From positions 25,253 through 89,252 of the forward strand of contig NZ_JACHNU010000009.1 in the NCBI RefSeq assembly GCF_014199525.1: a DNA stretch of 64,000 nt. Reading direction: 5' to 3'. Positions 8,820 to 17,032 of the stretch are shown piece after piece. Position 1 is the stretch's first letter. Every line of letters begins with the position of its first letter. The notes under the pieces are model-generated. The model saw only the letters and a program-made list of their open reading frames with translations, was not told the origin of the DNA and made no database searches. The position numbers were made by a program, and so were the translations under genes. Source of the DNA: Conexibacter arvalis. GTDB lineage: Bacteria; Actinomycetota; Thermoleophilia; Solirubrobacterales; Solirubrobacteraceae.

Positions 8820-8835
8820 TCGAGCGCGCACCTGA

Positions 8836-8857
8836 CAGTGAACGCAATCGTTCACTG
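8836..8857. promoter_or_regulatory. TetR-like palindromic operator
   Basis: Perfect 9-bp inverted repeat CAGTGAACG-CAAT-CGTTCACTG, 16 bases upstream of the proposed -35 of the DUF11 gene. The symmetry and TGAACG half-site resemble TetR-family operators. No TetR gene lies in this window, so the regulator would act in trans. Confidence 0.5.
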
Positions 8858-8955
8858 ACATGTTCGGCTCCGCGATTATCTACATAAGCGGTGGAGGATT
8901 GGTGAGCTCTGGCGAATTATGGGCGCGCGCGAGCCGCCGCCGCAGAGCGCGCCCG

Positions 8956-10911
8956 CTAGGCGGTCGCGGGCGCTCTGCTGCCGACGGCGGCCAGCACGCG
9001 GTCGGCGATCGCCTGGCCGGTGAAGCCGACCTCCTCGTGCAGCAGCGGCGGGGCGCCGTGGGTGACGAAGCGGTCGGGCAGGCCGACGCGCAGGATCCGC
9101 GAGGCGATGCCGCTGTCGGAGAGCGTCTCCCAGACGCCGGTGCCGAAGCCGCCGGTCAGCACGCCCTCCTCGATCGTCACGAGCAGGTCGTGCTCGGCCT
9201 GCAGCTGGGCGACGAGGCCGGCGTCGATCGGCTTCGCGAAGCGGGCGTCGGCGACGGTCGCGCGGATGCCGTGGTCGGCCAGCAGCGCGGCCGCGTCCAG
9301 CGCCTTGCCGACGCCGCTGCCGTAGCCGAGCAGGGCGACCTTGCCGTCGCCCTCGCGCAGGATCTCGCCGGTGCCGATCGGGATCGCCCGCGGCGCCGCC
9401 GGCAGCGGCGTGCCGACCGCCTCGCCGCGCGGGTAGCGCAGGGCGATCGGGCCGTCGTCGTAGAGGAGCGCCGTGTGCAGCATGTGGACCAGCTCGGCCT
9501 CGTCGCGCGGCGCCATCAGCACCATGTTCGGCAGCGCGCGCAGGTAGGCGATGTCGAAGACGCCGTGGTGGGTCGGTCCGTCGTCGCCGACCAGTCCGGC
9601 GCGGTCCATCGCGAAGACGACGTTCAGTCTCTGCAGGGCGACGTCGTGGACGATCTGGTCGTAGGCGCGCTGGAGGAAGGTCGAGTAGATCGCGGCGACC
9701 GGCTTGCAGCCCTGCAGCGCCAGGCCGGACGCGAACAGGATCGCCTGCTGCTCGGCGATGCCGACGTCGAAGTAGCGCTCCGGCAGCTCCTTCTGGAGGA
9801 TGTTGAGGCCGGTGCCGGAGTTCATCGCGGCCGTTATCCCGACGACCCGCTCGTCGCGGCGGCACTCCTCCACCAGCGCGTTGCCGAAGACCTGGGTGTA
9901 CTGCGGCGGCTTCGCCGGCGCCGCCGCGCCGGCGGTCGGCTTCGCGGCGGGCGCGGACGGCGCGGGCGCGCCGTTGGCGATCGACTTCGGCTTGGCGGCA
10001 TGCCACTTCTCCATGCCCTCCAGGCCGCCCTCCTCGGACGGCGCGAAGCCCTTGCCCTTGACCGTCGAGATGTGGACGACGACCGGGCGCTCGGCCGCGA
10101 TCGCCTCGCTCAGCGCCTCGCGCAGCGCGTGGACGTCATGGCCGTCGATCACGCCCATGTAGGCCCAGTCGAGCTCCTCCCACAGCATCCCCGGCGCCCA
10201 GAAGGCCTTGATCGACTCCTTCAGCTGCGGGCCAAGGTGGGCGAAGCGGTCGCCGATCCCGGCCGGCAGCTTCGTCAGGAACTCCTCGCCGCCCTCGCGC
10301 GCCTTCCACAGCTTCGGGTTGAGCCGCACGCGGTTGAAGTAGCGCGACAGCGCGCCGACGTTCGGCGAGATCGACATGCCGTTGTCGTTCAGCACGACGA
10401 CCATCGGCGTGCCGAGGCCGCCGGCCTGGTGGATCGCCTCGAAGGCGACGCCACCGGTCATCGCGCCGTCGCCGATGACGGCGACGACCGCGCCGTCCTC
10501 GCCCTGTCCCCGGCGCATCGCCTCCTTGAGGCCGACGCCGTAGCCGATCGAGGTCGAGGCGTGGCCGGCGCCCATGATGTCGTGCTCGGACTCCTCGATC
10601 GCGCAGAACGGCGTCAGGCCGCCGTACTTGCGGATCGTCGCGAGCTGGTCGCGGCGGCCGGTGAGGACCTTGTGGGGATAAGCCTGGTGGCCGACGTCCC
10701 AGAGGATCTTGTCGCGCGGCGACTCGAGCACCGAGTGGAGCGCGACCGCCAGCTCGCAGGTGCCGAGGTTGGCGCCGAAGTGGCCGCCGATCTCGCCGAC
10801 CGTCTCGATGATGTGCTCGCGCACCTCCTGCGCGAGCTGCTGCAGCTGCTCGTCGGAGAGGCCCTTGAGGTCCTCAGGCCCTTCGACGCGCGGGAGGATC
10901 GGTTCGCTCAT
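8956..10911 (-). CDS. dxs: 1-deoxy-D-xylulose-5-phosphate synthase
   Basis: 651 aa. A thiamine-diphosphate enzyme that condenses pyruvate and glyceraldehyde 3-phosphate, the first step of the MEP isoprenoid pathway. The GHQAYPHK motif is at 74-81, the ThDP/Mg motif GDGAMTGG (147-154) pairs with NDN (175-177), and the C-terminal half carries the transketolase segment DRAGLVGDDGPTHHG and the catalytic Glu region GIAEQQ. An Ala/Pro-rich linker at about 318-345 separates the two halves. The ATG overlaps the upstream polyprenyl synthase stop by four bases (ATGA), so precursor supply and chain elongation are co-translated. Confidence 0.96.
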   Translation of the reverse strand: MSEPILPRVEGPEDLKGLSDEQLQQLAQEVREHIIETVGEIGGHFGANLGTCELAVALHSVLESPRDKILWDVGHQAYPHKVLTGRRDQLATIRKYGGLTPFCAIEESEHDIMGAGHASTSIGYGVGLKEAMRRGQGEDGAVVAVIGDGAMTGGVAFEAIHQAGGLGTPMVVVLNDNGMSISPNVGALSRYFNRVRLNPKLWKAREGGEEFLTKLPAGIGDRFAHLGPQLKESIKAFWAPGMLWEELDWAYMGVIDGHDVHALREALSEAIAAERPVVVHISTVKGKGFAPSEEGGLEGMEKWHAAKPKSIANGAPAPSAPAAKPTAGAAAPAKPPQYTQVFGNALVEECRRDERVVGITAAMNSGTGLNILQKELPERYFDVGIAEQQAILFASGLALQGCKPVAAIYSTFLQRAYDQIVHDVALQRLNVVFAMDRAGLVGDDGPTHHGVFDIAYLRALPNMVLMAPRDEAELVHMLHTALLYDDGPIALRYPRGEAVGTPLPAAPRAIPIGTGEILREGDGKVALLGYGSGVGKALDAAALLADHGIRATVADARFAKPIDAGLVAQLQAEHDLLVTIEEGVLTGGFGTGVWETLSDSGIASRILRVGLPDRFVTHGAPPLLHEEVGFTGQAIADRVLAAVGSRAPATA

Positions 10912-11831
10912 GACGTTCGCGTGTAGATGAAGTCGGTGATCTGGGCCAGCTCGGCCGCGCCGCCGGGAGCGGCCTTCGCGAGCGCCGCGCGGGCGCCGCG
11001 ATGCGACTCGGCCGCCAGCTCGCGCGCCCGCTCGAGGCCGAACTCGCTGACGTACGTGCGCTTGCCGAGGCGCTCGTCGCTGCCGTGGGTCTTGCCGAGT
11101 GCGTCGTCGTCTCCGACGACGTCGAGGATGTCGTCGACGATCTGGAAGAGCACGCCAAGCTCGTTCGCGAAGCTGCGGAAGGCGTCGATTGTCGCAGGTC
11201 CCCGCGTCGGGTCGAGCAGCAGCGGGCACATGATCGAGGCGCCGATCAGGCGGCCGGTCTTGAGCGCGTGCAGATGGCGCAGCCCGTCGGCCCCCTCCGG
11301 CGCCGCGTGCGCGACGTCGAGGTACTGCCCGCCGACCATCCCGTTGATCCCGGTCGCCGACGCCAGCTCGCGCACCGCCGCCAGGATCGCCGCCGGCTCG
11401 CCGCGCTGCTGCTCCAGCACGTGCCGGAACGCCTCCGCGTAGAGGCCGTCGCCGGCGAGGATCGCGACGTTCTCGCCGAAGGCGCGATGGCAGGTCGGCC
11501 TGCCGCGGCGCAGGTCGTCGTCGTCCATCGCCGGCAGGTCGTCGTGGATCAGCGAGTAGGTGTGGATCAGCTCGAGCGCCGCTGCGATCGGCAGCACCTC
11601 GGCCGCGTCGCGCCCGAGCGCCCGCGCCGTCGCGAGCGCCAGCACCGGGCGGATCCGCTTGCCGCCGGCCAGCAGCGAGTAGCGCATCGCCTCCTCCAGC
11701 CCGGCGACGCCGGTGGTCGCCGCGTCGGCGAAGGTCAGCCGCTCGAGGTAGCGCTCGACCTCGCGGCGGAGGTCGTCGGGGTAGGCGTCGCCGCTCATCG
11801 GGGCGGTCTCGGCGGGGGCGTCGGTGCTCAT
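10908..11831 (-). CDS. polyprenyl (farnesyl/geranylgeranyl-type) diphosphate synthase
   Basis: 307 aa. It elongates allylic diphosphates with isopentenyl diphosphate. The first aspartate-rich motif is DDLPAMD (97-103), the DDx4D form typical of bacterial short-chain synthases, and the second is DDILD (233-237); GGKRIRP at 57-63 binds substrate. Chain length cannot be fixed from the motifs, so ispA, crtE or similar are all possible. It sits between an xseB-like gene and dxs, matching the widespread xseB-ispA-dxs order. Confidence 0.92.
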   Translation of the reverse strand: MSTDAPAETAPMSGDAYPDDLRREVERYLERLTFADAATTGVAGLEEAMRYSLLAGGKRIRPVLALATARALGRDAAEVLPIAAALELIHTYSLIHDDLPAMDDDDLRRGRPTCHRAFGENVAILAGDGLYAEAFRHVLEQQRGEPAAILAAVRELASATGINGMVGGQYLDVAHAAPEGADGLRHLHALKTGRLIGASIMCPLLLDPTRGPATIDAFRSFANELGVLFQIVDDILDVVGDDDALGKTHGSDERLGKRTYVSEFGLERARELAAESHRGARAALAKAAPGGAAELAQITDFIYTRTS

Positions 11832-11845
11832 GGCGTTCTCTCGCG

Positions 11846-12064
11846 TCAGCTGGTCTGCGTCGGAAGGGTCGTCTGACCTGGCGCCGGCGGGTCGGCGGCG
11901 GCGCGCACGCGCCGGTCGAGCTCGTTCGCGGCGTCGCCGGCGACGCGCGCGCACTCCTCCACCAGGCGCGCCGCCTGCTCGGGCTCCAGCTCGCCGCCGC
12001 GCAGCCGCGCGGCAGCCTCCTCGAGCTGGCGGGTGAAGTACTCGAGCTGGTCGACGCTCGTCAT
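11846..12064 (-). CDS. xseB: exodeoxyribonuclease VII small-subunit-like protein
   Basis: 72 aa. Predicted helical hairpin with the family's pattern (LEEAAARLRGGELEPEQAAR, then a second amphipathic helix). XseB subunits assemble with XseA to degrade single-stranded DNA into short oligonucleotides. Position next to a polyprenyl synthase and dxs is the usual xseB context. The large subunit is not in the window. The ATG overlaps the nusB stop by four bases. The short length limits certainty. Confidence 0.6.
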   Translation of the reverse strand: MTSVDQLEYFTRQLEEAAARLRGGELEPEQAARLVEECARVAGDAANELDRRVRAAADPPAPGQTTLPTQTS

Positions 12065-12519
12065 CGCGGGACGCCCCCCTTGGGCCGCCGGTCGGCGCCG
12101 TTGCCGTTGCCGCCAGCGGGCGCCGGCCGCTGCTCGCGCAGGATCGCGGCGAGCACGCCGTTGACGAATCTCGGCGCCTCGGCGCCGCAGTAGGCCTTCG
12201 CCGTCTCGACCGCCTCGTCGATCGCGCCCTCGGGCGGGATCGGCCGCTCGGCCGGGACGTCGGAGGGATGGAGCATCTCCAGCAGGCCGACGCGCATGAT
12301 CGAGCGCTCCAGCGGGGCGATCCGCTGCAGCGTCCAGCCCTCGGCATGGCGGCTGATCAGCCCGTCGAACTCCGCCTGGCGGGCGAGCGCGGCCTCGGCG
12401 AGCGCGCGCGTGAACGGCGCGGCCTCGCGCGAGAGCGTCTCGTCGAGCGGACGCCCCGTCAGGTCGTGCTGGTAGAGCGCGAAGACCGCCTCGCGTCGCT
12501 GATCGCTTCGACGAGCCAC
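12061..12519 (-). CDS. nusB: transcription antitermination factor NusB
   Basis: 152 aa from a GTG. All-helical NusB fold with the family features RREAVFALYQHDLTG at the N terminus, IAPLERSIMRVGLLEML near the middle, and AIDEAVETAKAY and FVNGVLAAI in the C-terminal half. NusB binds boxA RNA with NusE/S10 in rRNA antitermination. A 25-residue Gly/Asn/Arg-rich tail follows the fold. It starts 10 bases after the efp stop and overlaps the next gene by ATGA, so efp-nusB-xseB-like form one unit. Confidence 0.93.
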   Translation of the reverse strand: MARRSDQRREAVFALYQHDLTGRPLDETLSREAAPFTRALAEAALARQAEFDGLISRHAEGWTLQRIAPLERSIMRVGLLEMLHPSDVPAERPIPPEGAIDEAVETAKAYCGAEAPRFVNGVLAAILREQRPAPAGGNGNGADRRPKGGVPR

Positions 12520-12528
12520 GGCGGCGCG

Positions 12529-13089
12529 CTACGCGCGGGACACGTAGTCGCCGGAGCGCGTGTCGACCCGCACCTTGTCGCCGATGTTGACGAACAGCGG
12601 CACCTGGATGCGCGCGCCCGTCTCCAGCGTCGCCGGCTTCGTGCCGCCGCCCGACGCGGTGTCGCCGCGCAGGCCCGGCTCCGTCTCGGTGACCTCGAGA
12701 TCGACGGCGCTCGGCAGCTGGATGTCGGCGGGAACCCCGTCGATCGACAGGAGGTCGACCGTGTCGCTCGGGCGCGTCCACTGCAGCGCGTCGCCCAGCG
12801 CGGCGACCGGTATCGCCGTCTGCTCGAAGCTCTCGGCGTCCATGAAGTGGGCGTCGGTCTCGTCGGCGTAGAGGAACTGCATCTTGCGGACCTCGGTGCG
12901 GACGGCACGGAACTTCTCGCCGGCGCGGAAGGTCTTGTCGAGCATCGCGCCGTCGCTGGAGCGACGCAGCTTCGTGCGCACGAACGCGGGACCCTTGCCC
13001 GGCTTGACGTGCTGGAACTCGACCACCTTGTAGATCGTCCCGTCGACCTCGACGTGGTTGCCGTTCTTGAGCTGGTTCGTAGAAATCAT
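12529..13089 (-). CDS. efp: elongation factor P
   Basis: 186 aa, the standard EF-P length. It relieves ribosome stalling at polyproline by binding beside the P-site tRNA. The N-terminal KOW-like domain carries HVKPGKGPAF with Lys32 at the tip of the modification loop; OB domains follow, including the conserved VDLEVTETEPG and the C-terminal GDKVRVDTRSGDYVSR. The first ATG (MISTNQLK) is the family's usual start. The gene heads an efp-nusB run. The proposed -10 is only 10 bases upstream, so the mRNA leader would be very short. Confidence 0.96.
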   Translation of the reverse strand: MISTNQLKNGNHVEVDGTIYKVVEFQHVKPGKGPAFVRTKLRRSSDGAMLDKTFRAGEKFRAVRTEVRKMQFLYADETDAHFMDAESFEQTAIPVAALGDALQWTRPSDTVDLLSIDGVPADIQLPSAVDLEVTETEPGLRGDTASGGGTKPATLETGARIQVPLFVNIGDKVRVDTRSGDYVSRA

Positions 13090-13099
13090 CCGACCGGGG

Positions 13100-13105
13100 A
13101 TTGTA
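13100..13105 (-). promoter_or_regulatory. -10 element for efp
   Basis: TACAAT on the minus strand, ending 10 bases before the efp ATG. No convincing -35 is seen at 16-18 bases. If used, it gives a nearly leaderless transcript. Confidence 0.4.
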
Positions 13106-13250
13106 GGCGTGTCGGCCGGCGGATCGCGCCCGGTCGTCAGCGGGCCTGCGAGCGCGGCCGCGCCGCGTGGCGGCGCCGGACGCGTCAGGCCCACGGCAGA
13201 GGCGACCGCCGCGTGGGGCCGGCGCTCCCCGGACGGGTAGCCTCGCGTCG

Positions 13251-14144
13251 GTGCGACCGGCCCGTCCGCTCCCGCTGCTGGCACTCGCGCTCGCCTGCGC
13301 GGCGGGCGTCGCGGCGGCGTACACGCTGCTGGTGCGGACCTACCACGGGCAGCGGCTCGACCAGGGCGCCTTCGACGGCCGCTCGCTCGCGACGCCGGGC
13401 GCCCACGACGCCGCCCAGCAGCTGCTGACGACGATCAGCATCGGCACGCTCGCGCTCGCGACCGCGGCGCTGATGGTCCAGGCGGTCGTCCGCCGCCGGA
13501 TCGAGCTGGCGCTCGTCGCCGGGACCGTGATCGGCGGCTCGGTCGTCACGACCGAGGCGCTGAAGCGGCTGCTGCCGCGCCCCGACCTGCTGATCGACGG
13601 GCGGATCTGGGAGAACAGCTTCCCCAGCGGCCACGCGACGGTCGCCTTCGCGGTCGCGGTCGCGGCGACGCTCGTCGCGCCGCGGCCGGTGCGGCGGGCG
13701 GTCGCGCTCGTCGCCGTCCTCTACGGCGCCGCGATCGGGATCGCCGTCCTCGCGGCCGGTTGGCACCGTCCGAGCGACGTCGCCGGCGCCTACTTCGTCG
13801 TCGTGCTCTGGGCCGCCGCGGTCGCGCTCGTCGACAGCCGTGCCGCGCGCCACGCGCGCGACGCCTCGCGCGCGCCGCGGCCGGCGATCGCGCGCCGCTA
13901 CGTCGTGATCGGCGGGCTGCTGCTGCTCGCCGGCTACCTCGCCACGCTCGGGATCGTCGCCGCCGGGCGCGCCGGCGCCGTCGACTGGTCGGCGGTCGAC
14001 GGGGCCTTCGCCGGCGCCTGCGTCACGATCGCCGGCCTCGCCGCGATCCTGATGGCGGCGCTGCTGGCCGCGATGCGTGCGGCGCTGCCCGAGCGGCGCG
14101 ACGAGCCCGAACGCCGTTCGTCCAGAACCTTCGCCGGCCGCTGA
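13251..14144 (+). CDS. PAP2-family membrane phosphatase
   Basis: 297 aa from a GTG (VRPARPLPLL), with about seven hydrophobic helices. The three PAP2 phosphatase motifs are present in order: KRLLPRPD (K-x6-RP type), PSGHAT and GWHRPSDVAG, whose His and Asp complete the catalytic site. PAP2 membrane enzymes remove phosphate from lipid phosphates such as undecaprenyl diphosphate or phosphatidic acid on the outer membrane face. Two extra C-terminal helices follow the catalytic core. It is transcribed away from efp; substrate cannot be decided. Confidence 0.82.
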   Translation: MRPARPLPLLALALACAAGVAAAYTLLVRTYHGQRLDQGAFDGRSLATPGAHDAAQQLLTTISIGTLALATAALMVQAVVRRRIELALVAGTVIGGSVVTTEALKRLLPRPDLLIDGRIWENSFPSGHATVAFAVAVAATLVAPRPVRRAVALVAVLYGAAIGIAVLAAGWHRPSDVAGAYFVVVLWAAAVALVDSRAARHARDASRAPRPAIARRYVVIGGLLLLAGYLATLGIVAAGRAGAVDWSAVDGAFAGACVTIAGLAAILMAALLAAMRAALPERRDEPERRSSRTFAGR

Positions 14145-14209
14145 CGGGTCGGTTACGGTGGCCGCGGCGCGGCGCTGCCGAGCCCTCCCCCGACATACGC
14201 TCCGCCGCG

Positions 14210-15484
14210 ATGCACCGCTTTTCGACGCTCTGGGCGCACAAGGACTTCCGCTGGCTGTTCCTGAGCCAGACGATCTCGACGACCGGCGACCGGATCGTGC
14301 TCGTCGCGCTCGCGCTGCTGGTCGCCGAGCGGACCGGCTCGACCGCCGACCTCGGGCTCGTGCTCGGCGCCTACACCGCGGCGCAGATCGGCTTCCTGCT
14401 GCTCGGCGGCGTCTGGGCCGACCGCCTCCCCCGCCACCGGATCATGCTGTCGACCGACCTGATCCGCGGCTCGCTGCACGTGCTGCTGGCGCTGCTGATC
14501 CTCGCCGACGCGATCGAGATCTGGCAGCTCGTCGCGATCGAGGCGCTGTTCGGCGCCGCCGAGGCGTTCTTCCGGCCGGCCTTCAGCGGACTCGTCCCGC
14601 AGACCGTCCCGGAGGAGCTGATCCAGGAGGCGAACGCGCTCAACCACCTGACGCAGACGCTCGCCGAGTTCGCCGGGCCGGCGCTGGCGACCGCGCTGGT
14701 GCTGACCGTCGGCACCGGCGCTGCCTTCGCGGTCGACGCGGCGACCTTCTTCCTCAGCGCCGCGCTGCTCGCGTTCGTGCGGCCGCGCGAGCGTGGCGAG
14801 CCGGCCCGGCGCACCTCGCTGCGGCGGGAGCTGCTCGACGGCTTCCGCGAGGTCCGCTCGCGCACGTGGGTGTGGGTGACGATCGCCGTCTTCTCCTTCC
14901 AGCTGGTCGGCGCCTACGCGCCGTACGTCGTGCTCGGCCCGACCGTCGCCGGCGAGCACTACGGCGATCCGGCGCGCTTCGGCTGGCTGGCCGCGAGCGT
15001 CGGCCTCGGCACCGCCGTCGGCTCGCTGCTGGCGCTGCGCTGGCGGGCCGGCCGGCCGCTCGTCGCCGGCATCCTGCTCGTGCTGCCGTTCTGCCTGATG
15101 CTCGTCGTCTTCGCCGCCGGCCTGCCGTTCGCCGCGCTGCTGCCGGTCGGGGCCGCGACCGGCGTCGGCGTCGCGCTGTTCGGCGTCTGGTGGCAGACGA
15201 CGCTCGCGGAGCGGATCCCGCCGCGGGCGCTGTCGCGCGTCACCTCCTACGACTGGATGGGATCGCTGGCGCTGCTGCCGGTCGGCTACCTGCTCGTCGG
15301 CGTGCTCGCCGACGAGCTCGGGCCGACCGAGGTGATGGCGGCCGGCGGCCTGCTCGCGACCGCCGTGCTGCTGCTCGGGCTGCTGCCGCGCGAGACGCGC
15401 GCGCTCGGCCGCGACGCGCCGCCCGGCGCGCAGACGACCGCGGAGGGCCCCGGCGGGGAGGCCGCCGAGCCGCTCAGCCGATGA
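14210..15484 (+). CDS. MFS exporter (EntS-like)
   Basis: 424 aa with about 11-12 membrane helices. The N terminus FRWLFLSQTISTTGDRI and the GGVWADRLPRHR loop between helices 2 and 3 are typical of the MFS_3/enterobactin-exporter-like group. It presumably exports a small molecule by proton antiport; substrate unknown. A hydrophilic Gly/Glu-rich tail ends the protein. Its last 11 bases overlap the end of the convergent Xaa-Pro peptidase gene, leaving no room for a terminator between them. Confidence 0.8.
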   Translation: MHRFSTLWAHKDFRWLFLSQTISTTGDRIVLVALALLVAERTGSTADLGLVLGAYTAAQIGFLLLGGVWADRLPRHRIMLSTDLIRGSLHVLLALLILADAIEIWQLVAIEALFGAAEAFFRPAFSGLVPQTVPEELIQEANALNHLTQTLAEFAGPALATALVLTVGTGAAFAVDAATFFLSAALLAFVRPRERGEPARRTSLRRELLDGFREVRSRTWVWVTIAVFSFQLVGAYAPYVVLGPTVAGEHYGDPARFGWLAASVGLGTAVGSLLALRWRAGRPLVAGILLVLPFCLMLVVFAAGLPFAALLPVGAATGVGVALFGVWWQTTLAERIPPRALSRVTSYDWMGSLALLPVGYLLVGVLADELGPTEVMAAGGLLATAVLLLGLLPRETRALGRDAPPGAQTTAEGPGGEAAEPLSR

Positions 15485-16565
15485 CCGTCAGCTCCTTCGA
15501 CAGCGTGCTGAGGACCTCGCGGCCGTCGTCGGTCACGAGCACGAGATCCTCGATCCGGACCCCGAGCGCGCCCGGGAGGTAGATCCCCGGCTCGACCGTC
15601 ACGACGTTGCCGGCGGCGAGCGTCGCCGTCGACGCTCTCGACAGCCGCGGCGCCTCGTGGACCTCCATCCCGACGCCGTGGCCGAGGCCGTGGCCGAACC
15701 GCTCGCCGTGGCCGCCGACGGCGATCAGGTCGCGCGCGACGGCGTCGGCCGCTCTCGCGCTCAGGCCCGGGCCGACCGCGGCCAGCCCGGCGAGCTGCGC
15801 TCTCAGCACCAGCTCGTAGACGTCGCGCGTCTGCTGGTCGACCGTCCCGGTCGCGTAGGTGCGGGTGCAGTCGGAGCAGTAGCCGTCGAGCTCGGCGCCC
15901 CAGTCGATCACGACGAGCGTGCCGGCCGGGATCTCGACGTCGCGCGGCGTCGCGTGCGGCAGCGCGCCGTGGCCGCCGGCGGCGACGATCGTGTCGAAGC
16001 TCGCGGCGCGCGCGCCGAGCCGCTGCATCTCGTGCTCGAGCGCCAGCGCGACCGCGCGCTCGGTGCGGCCGACGAGGCCCTCCTCCAGCACCCGCTCCAG
16101 CGCGGCGTCGGCGAGCTGCGCCGCGGCGCGGATCCGCTCGACCTCCTGCGCGTCCTTGACCAGCCGCAGCTGCTCGACCAGCCCGCCGGCGGGGACCAGC
16201 TCGACGCGCTCGGGCAGCAGCTCGCGCAGCCGCGCGTGCGTCTTGACCGACACCTGCGCGTCGTCGAAGCCGAGCTTCACCGGCCCGTCGGGCAGGCCGG
16301 GCGCCACCTGCTCGAGCAGGTCGGTCTCCCCGATCACGCGCTCGTAGCCGTGGACCTGCTCCTCGGCCTGCGTCACGTAGCGGAAGTCGGTGACGAAGCG
16401 GCGCAGCCCGTCCGCGCCGACGACCGTGATCCCGTTGGAGCCGGTGTAGCCGGTCAGGTAGCGGACGTTGACGAGCCGCGTGACGAGCAGCGCGTCCAGC
16501 TCGCGCTCGGCCGCGAGTGCGGCGAGGCGGTCGGCGCGGGTCGCGGTCTGGCTGGCGGTGCTCAT
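15474..16565 (-). CDS. Xaa-Pro aminopeptidase (M24B)
   Basis: 363 aa. N-terminal creatinase-like domain (about 1-130) and C-terminal pita-bread metallopeptidase domain. The metal ligands are recognisable: Asp in VIDWGAELDGY, Asp in CSDCTRTYATG, His in GHGLGHGVGMEVHEAP, Glu in VEPGIYLPG and Glu in VRIEDLVLV. It cleaves N-terminal residues before proline in the cytosol. It is translationally coupled to aroQ by a 4-base overlap. An aroQ-pepQ-efp neighbourhood is common in bacteria; here efp is nearby but separate. Confidence 0.92.
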   Translation of the reverse strand: MSTASQTATRADRLAALAAERELDALLVTRLVNVRYLTGYTGSNGITVVGADGLRRFVTDFRYVTQAEEQVHGYERVIGETDLLEQVAPGLPDGPVKLGFDDAQVSVKTHARLRELLPERVELVPAGGLVEQLRLVKDAQEVERIRAAAQLADAALERVLEEGLVGRTERAVALALEHEMQRLGARAASFDTIVAAGGHGALPHATPRDVEIPAGTLVVIDWGAELDGYCSDCTRTYATGTVDQQTRDVYELVLRAQLAGLAAVGPGLSARAADAVARDLIAVGGHGERFGHGLGHGVGMEVHEAPRLSRASTATLAAGNVVTVEPGIYLPGALGVRIEDLVLVTDDGREVLSTLSKELTVIG

Positions 16566-17032
16566 GCGGCGGCATCCCCTCTCGGCTCCGGGTCCAACGC
16601 CTCTCGTACCCGTTCGAGCGCGTCGCGGTACCCGTCGGCGCCCTTGCCGGCGACCGTCGCGACGCAGAGGTCGCGGATCACCGACAGCTGGCGCCACTCC
16701 TCACGCGCGTGCACGTCGGAGAGGTGGACCTCGACGCTCGGCAGCTGGGTGATCTCCAGCGCGTCGCGGATCGCCCACGAGTAGTGGGTCCACGCCCCCG
16801 GGTTGAGGATCAGCCCGTCGGCCAGCTCCGAGGCGCGGTGGAGGTACTCGACGAACTCGCCCTCGTGGTTGGTCTGGAAGAACTGCACCTTGAGGCCCAG
16901 CTCCTCGGCGAAGCCGGAGATCTTCCGCTCCAGCTGGTCGAGCGTGAGCGCGCCGTAGTGGTCGGGGTCGCGGCGGCCGAGCTGGTCGAGATTGACCCCG
17001 TGCAGGACGGCGACGCGATCCCGGCGGCTCAC
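16562..17032 (-). CDS. aroQ: type II 3-dehydroquinate dehydratase
   Basis: 156 aa from a GTG within a GTGA overlap with aroKB. It removes water from 3-dehydroquinate to give 3-dehydroshikimate. Type II signatures: LHGVNLDQLGRRDPDHYG (catalytic Tyr of the flexible loop), QTNHEGEFVEYLH, NPGAWTHYSWAIRDAL and VEVHLSDVHAREEWR (catalytic His). The N-terminal motif here reads HGVNLDQLG instead of the usual GPNLNLLG. Length fits the dodecameric type II family. Confidence 0.94.
   Translation of the reverse strand: MSRRDRVAVLHGVNLDQLGRRDPDHYGALTLDQLERKISGFAEELGLKVQFFQTNHEGEFVEYLHRASELADGLILNPGAWTHYSWAIRDALEITQLPSVEVHLSDVHAREEWRQLSVIRDLCVATVAGKGADGYRDALERVREALDPEPRGDAAA

Noticed and set aside
5731..8835. 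A 1034-codon plus-strand frame opposite the DUF11 gene
   Set aside because: Arg/Ala/Asp-rich antisense shadow without domains; the minus strand has six DUF11 repeats, a signal peptide and a ribosome-binding site.
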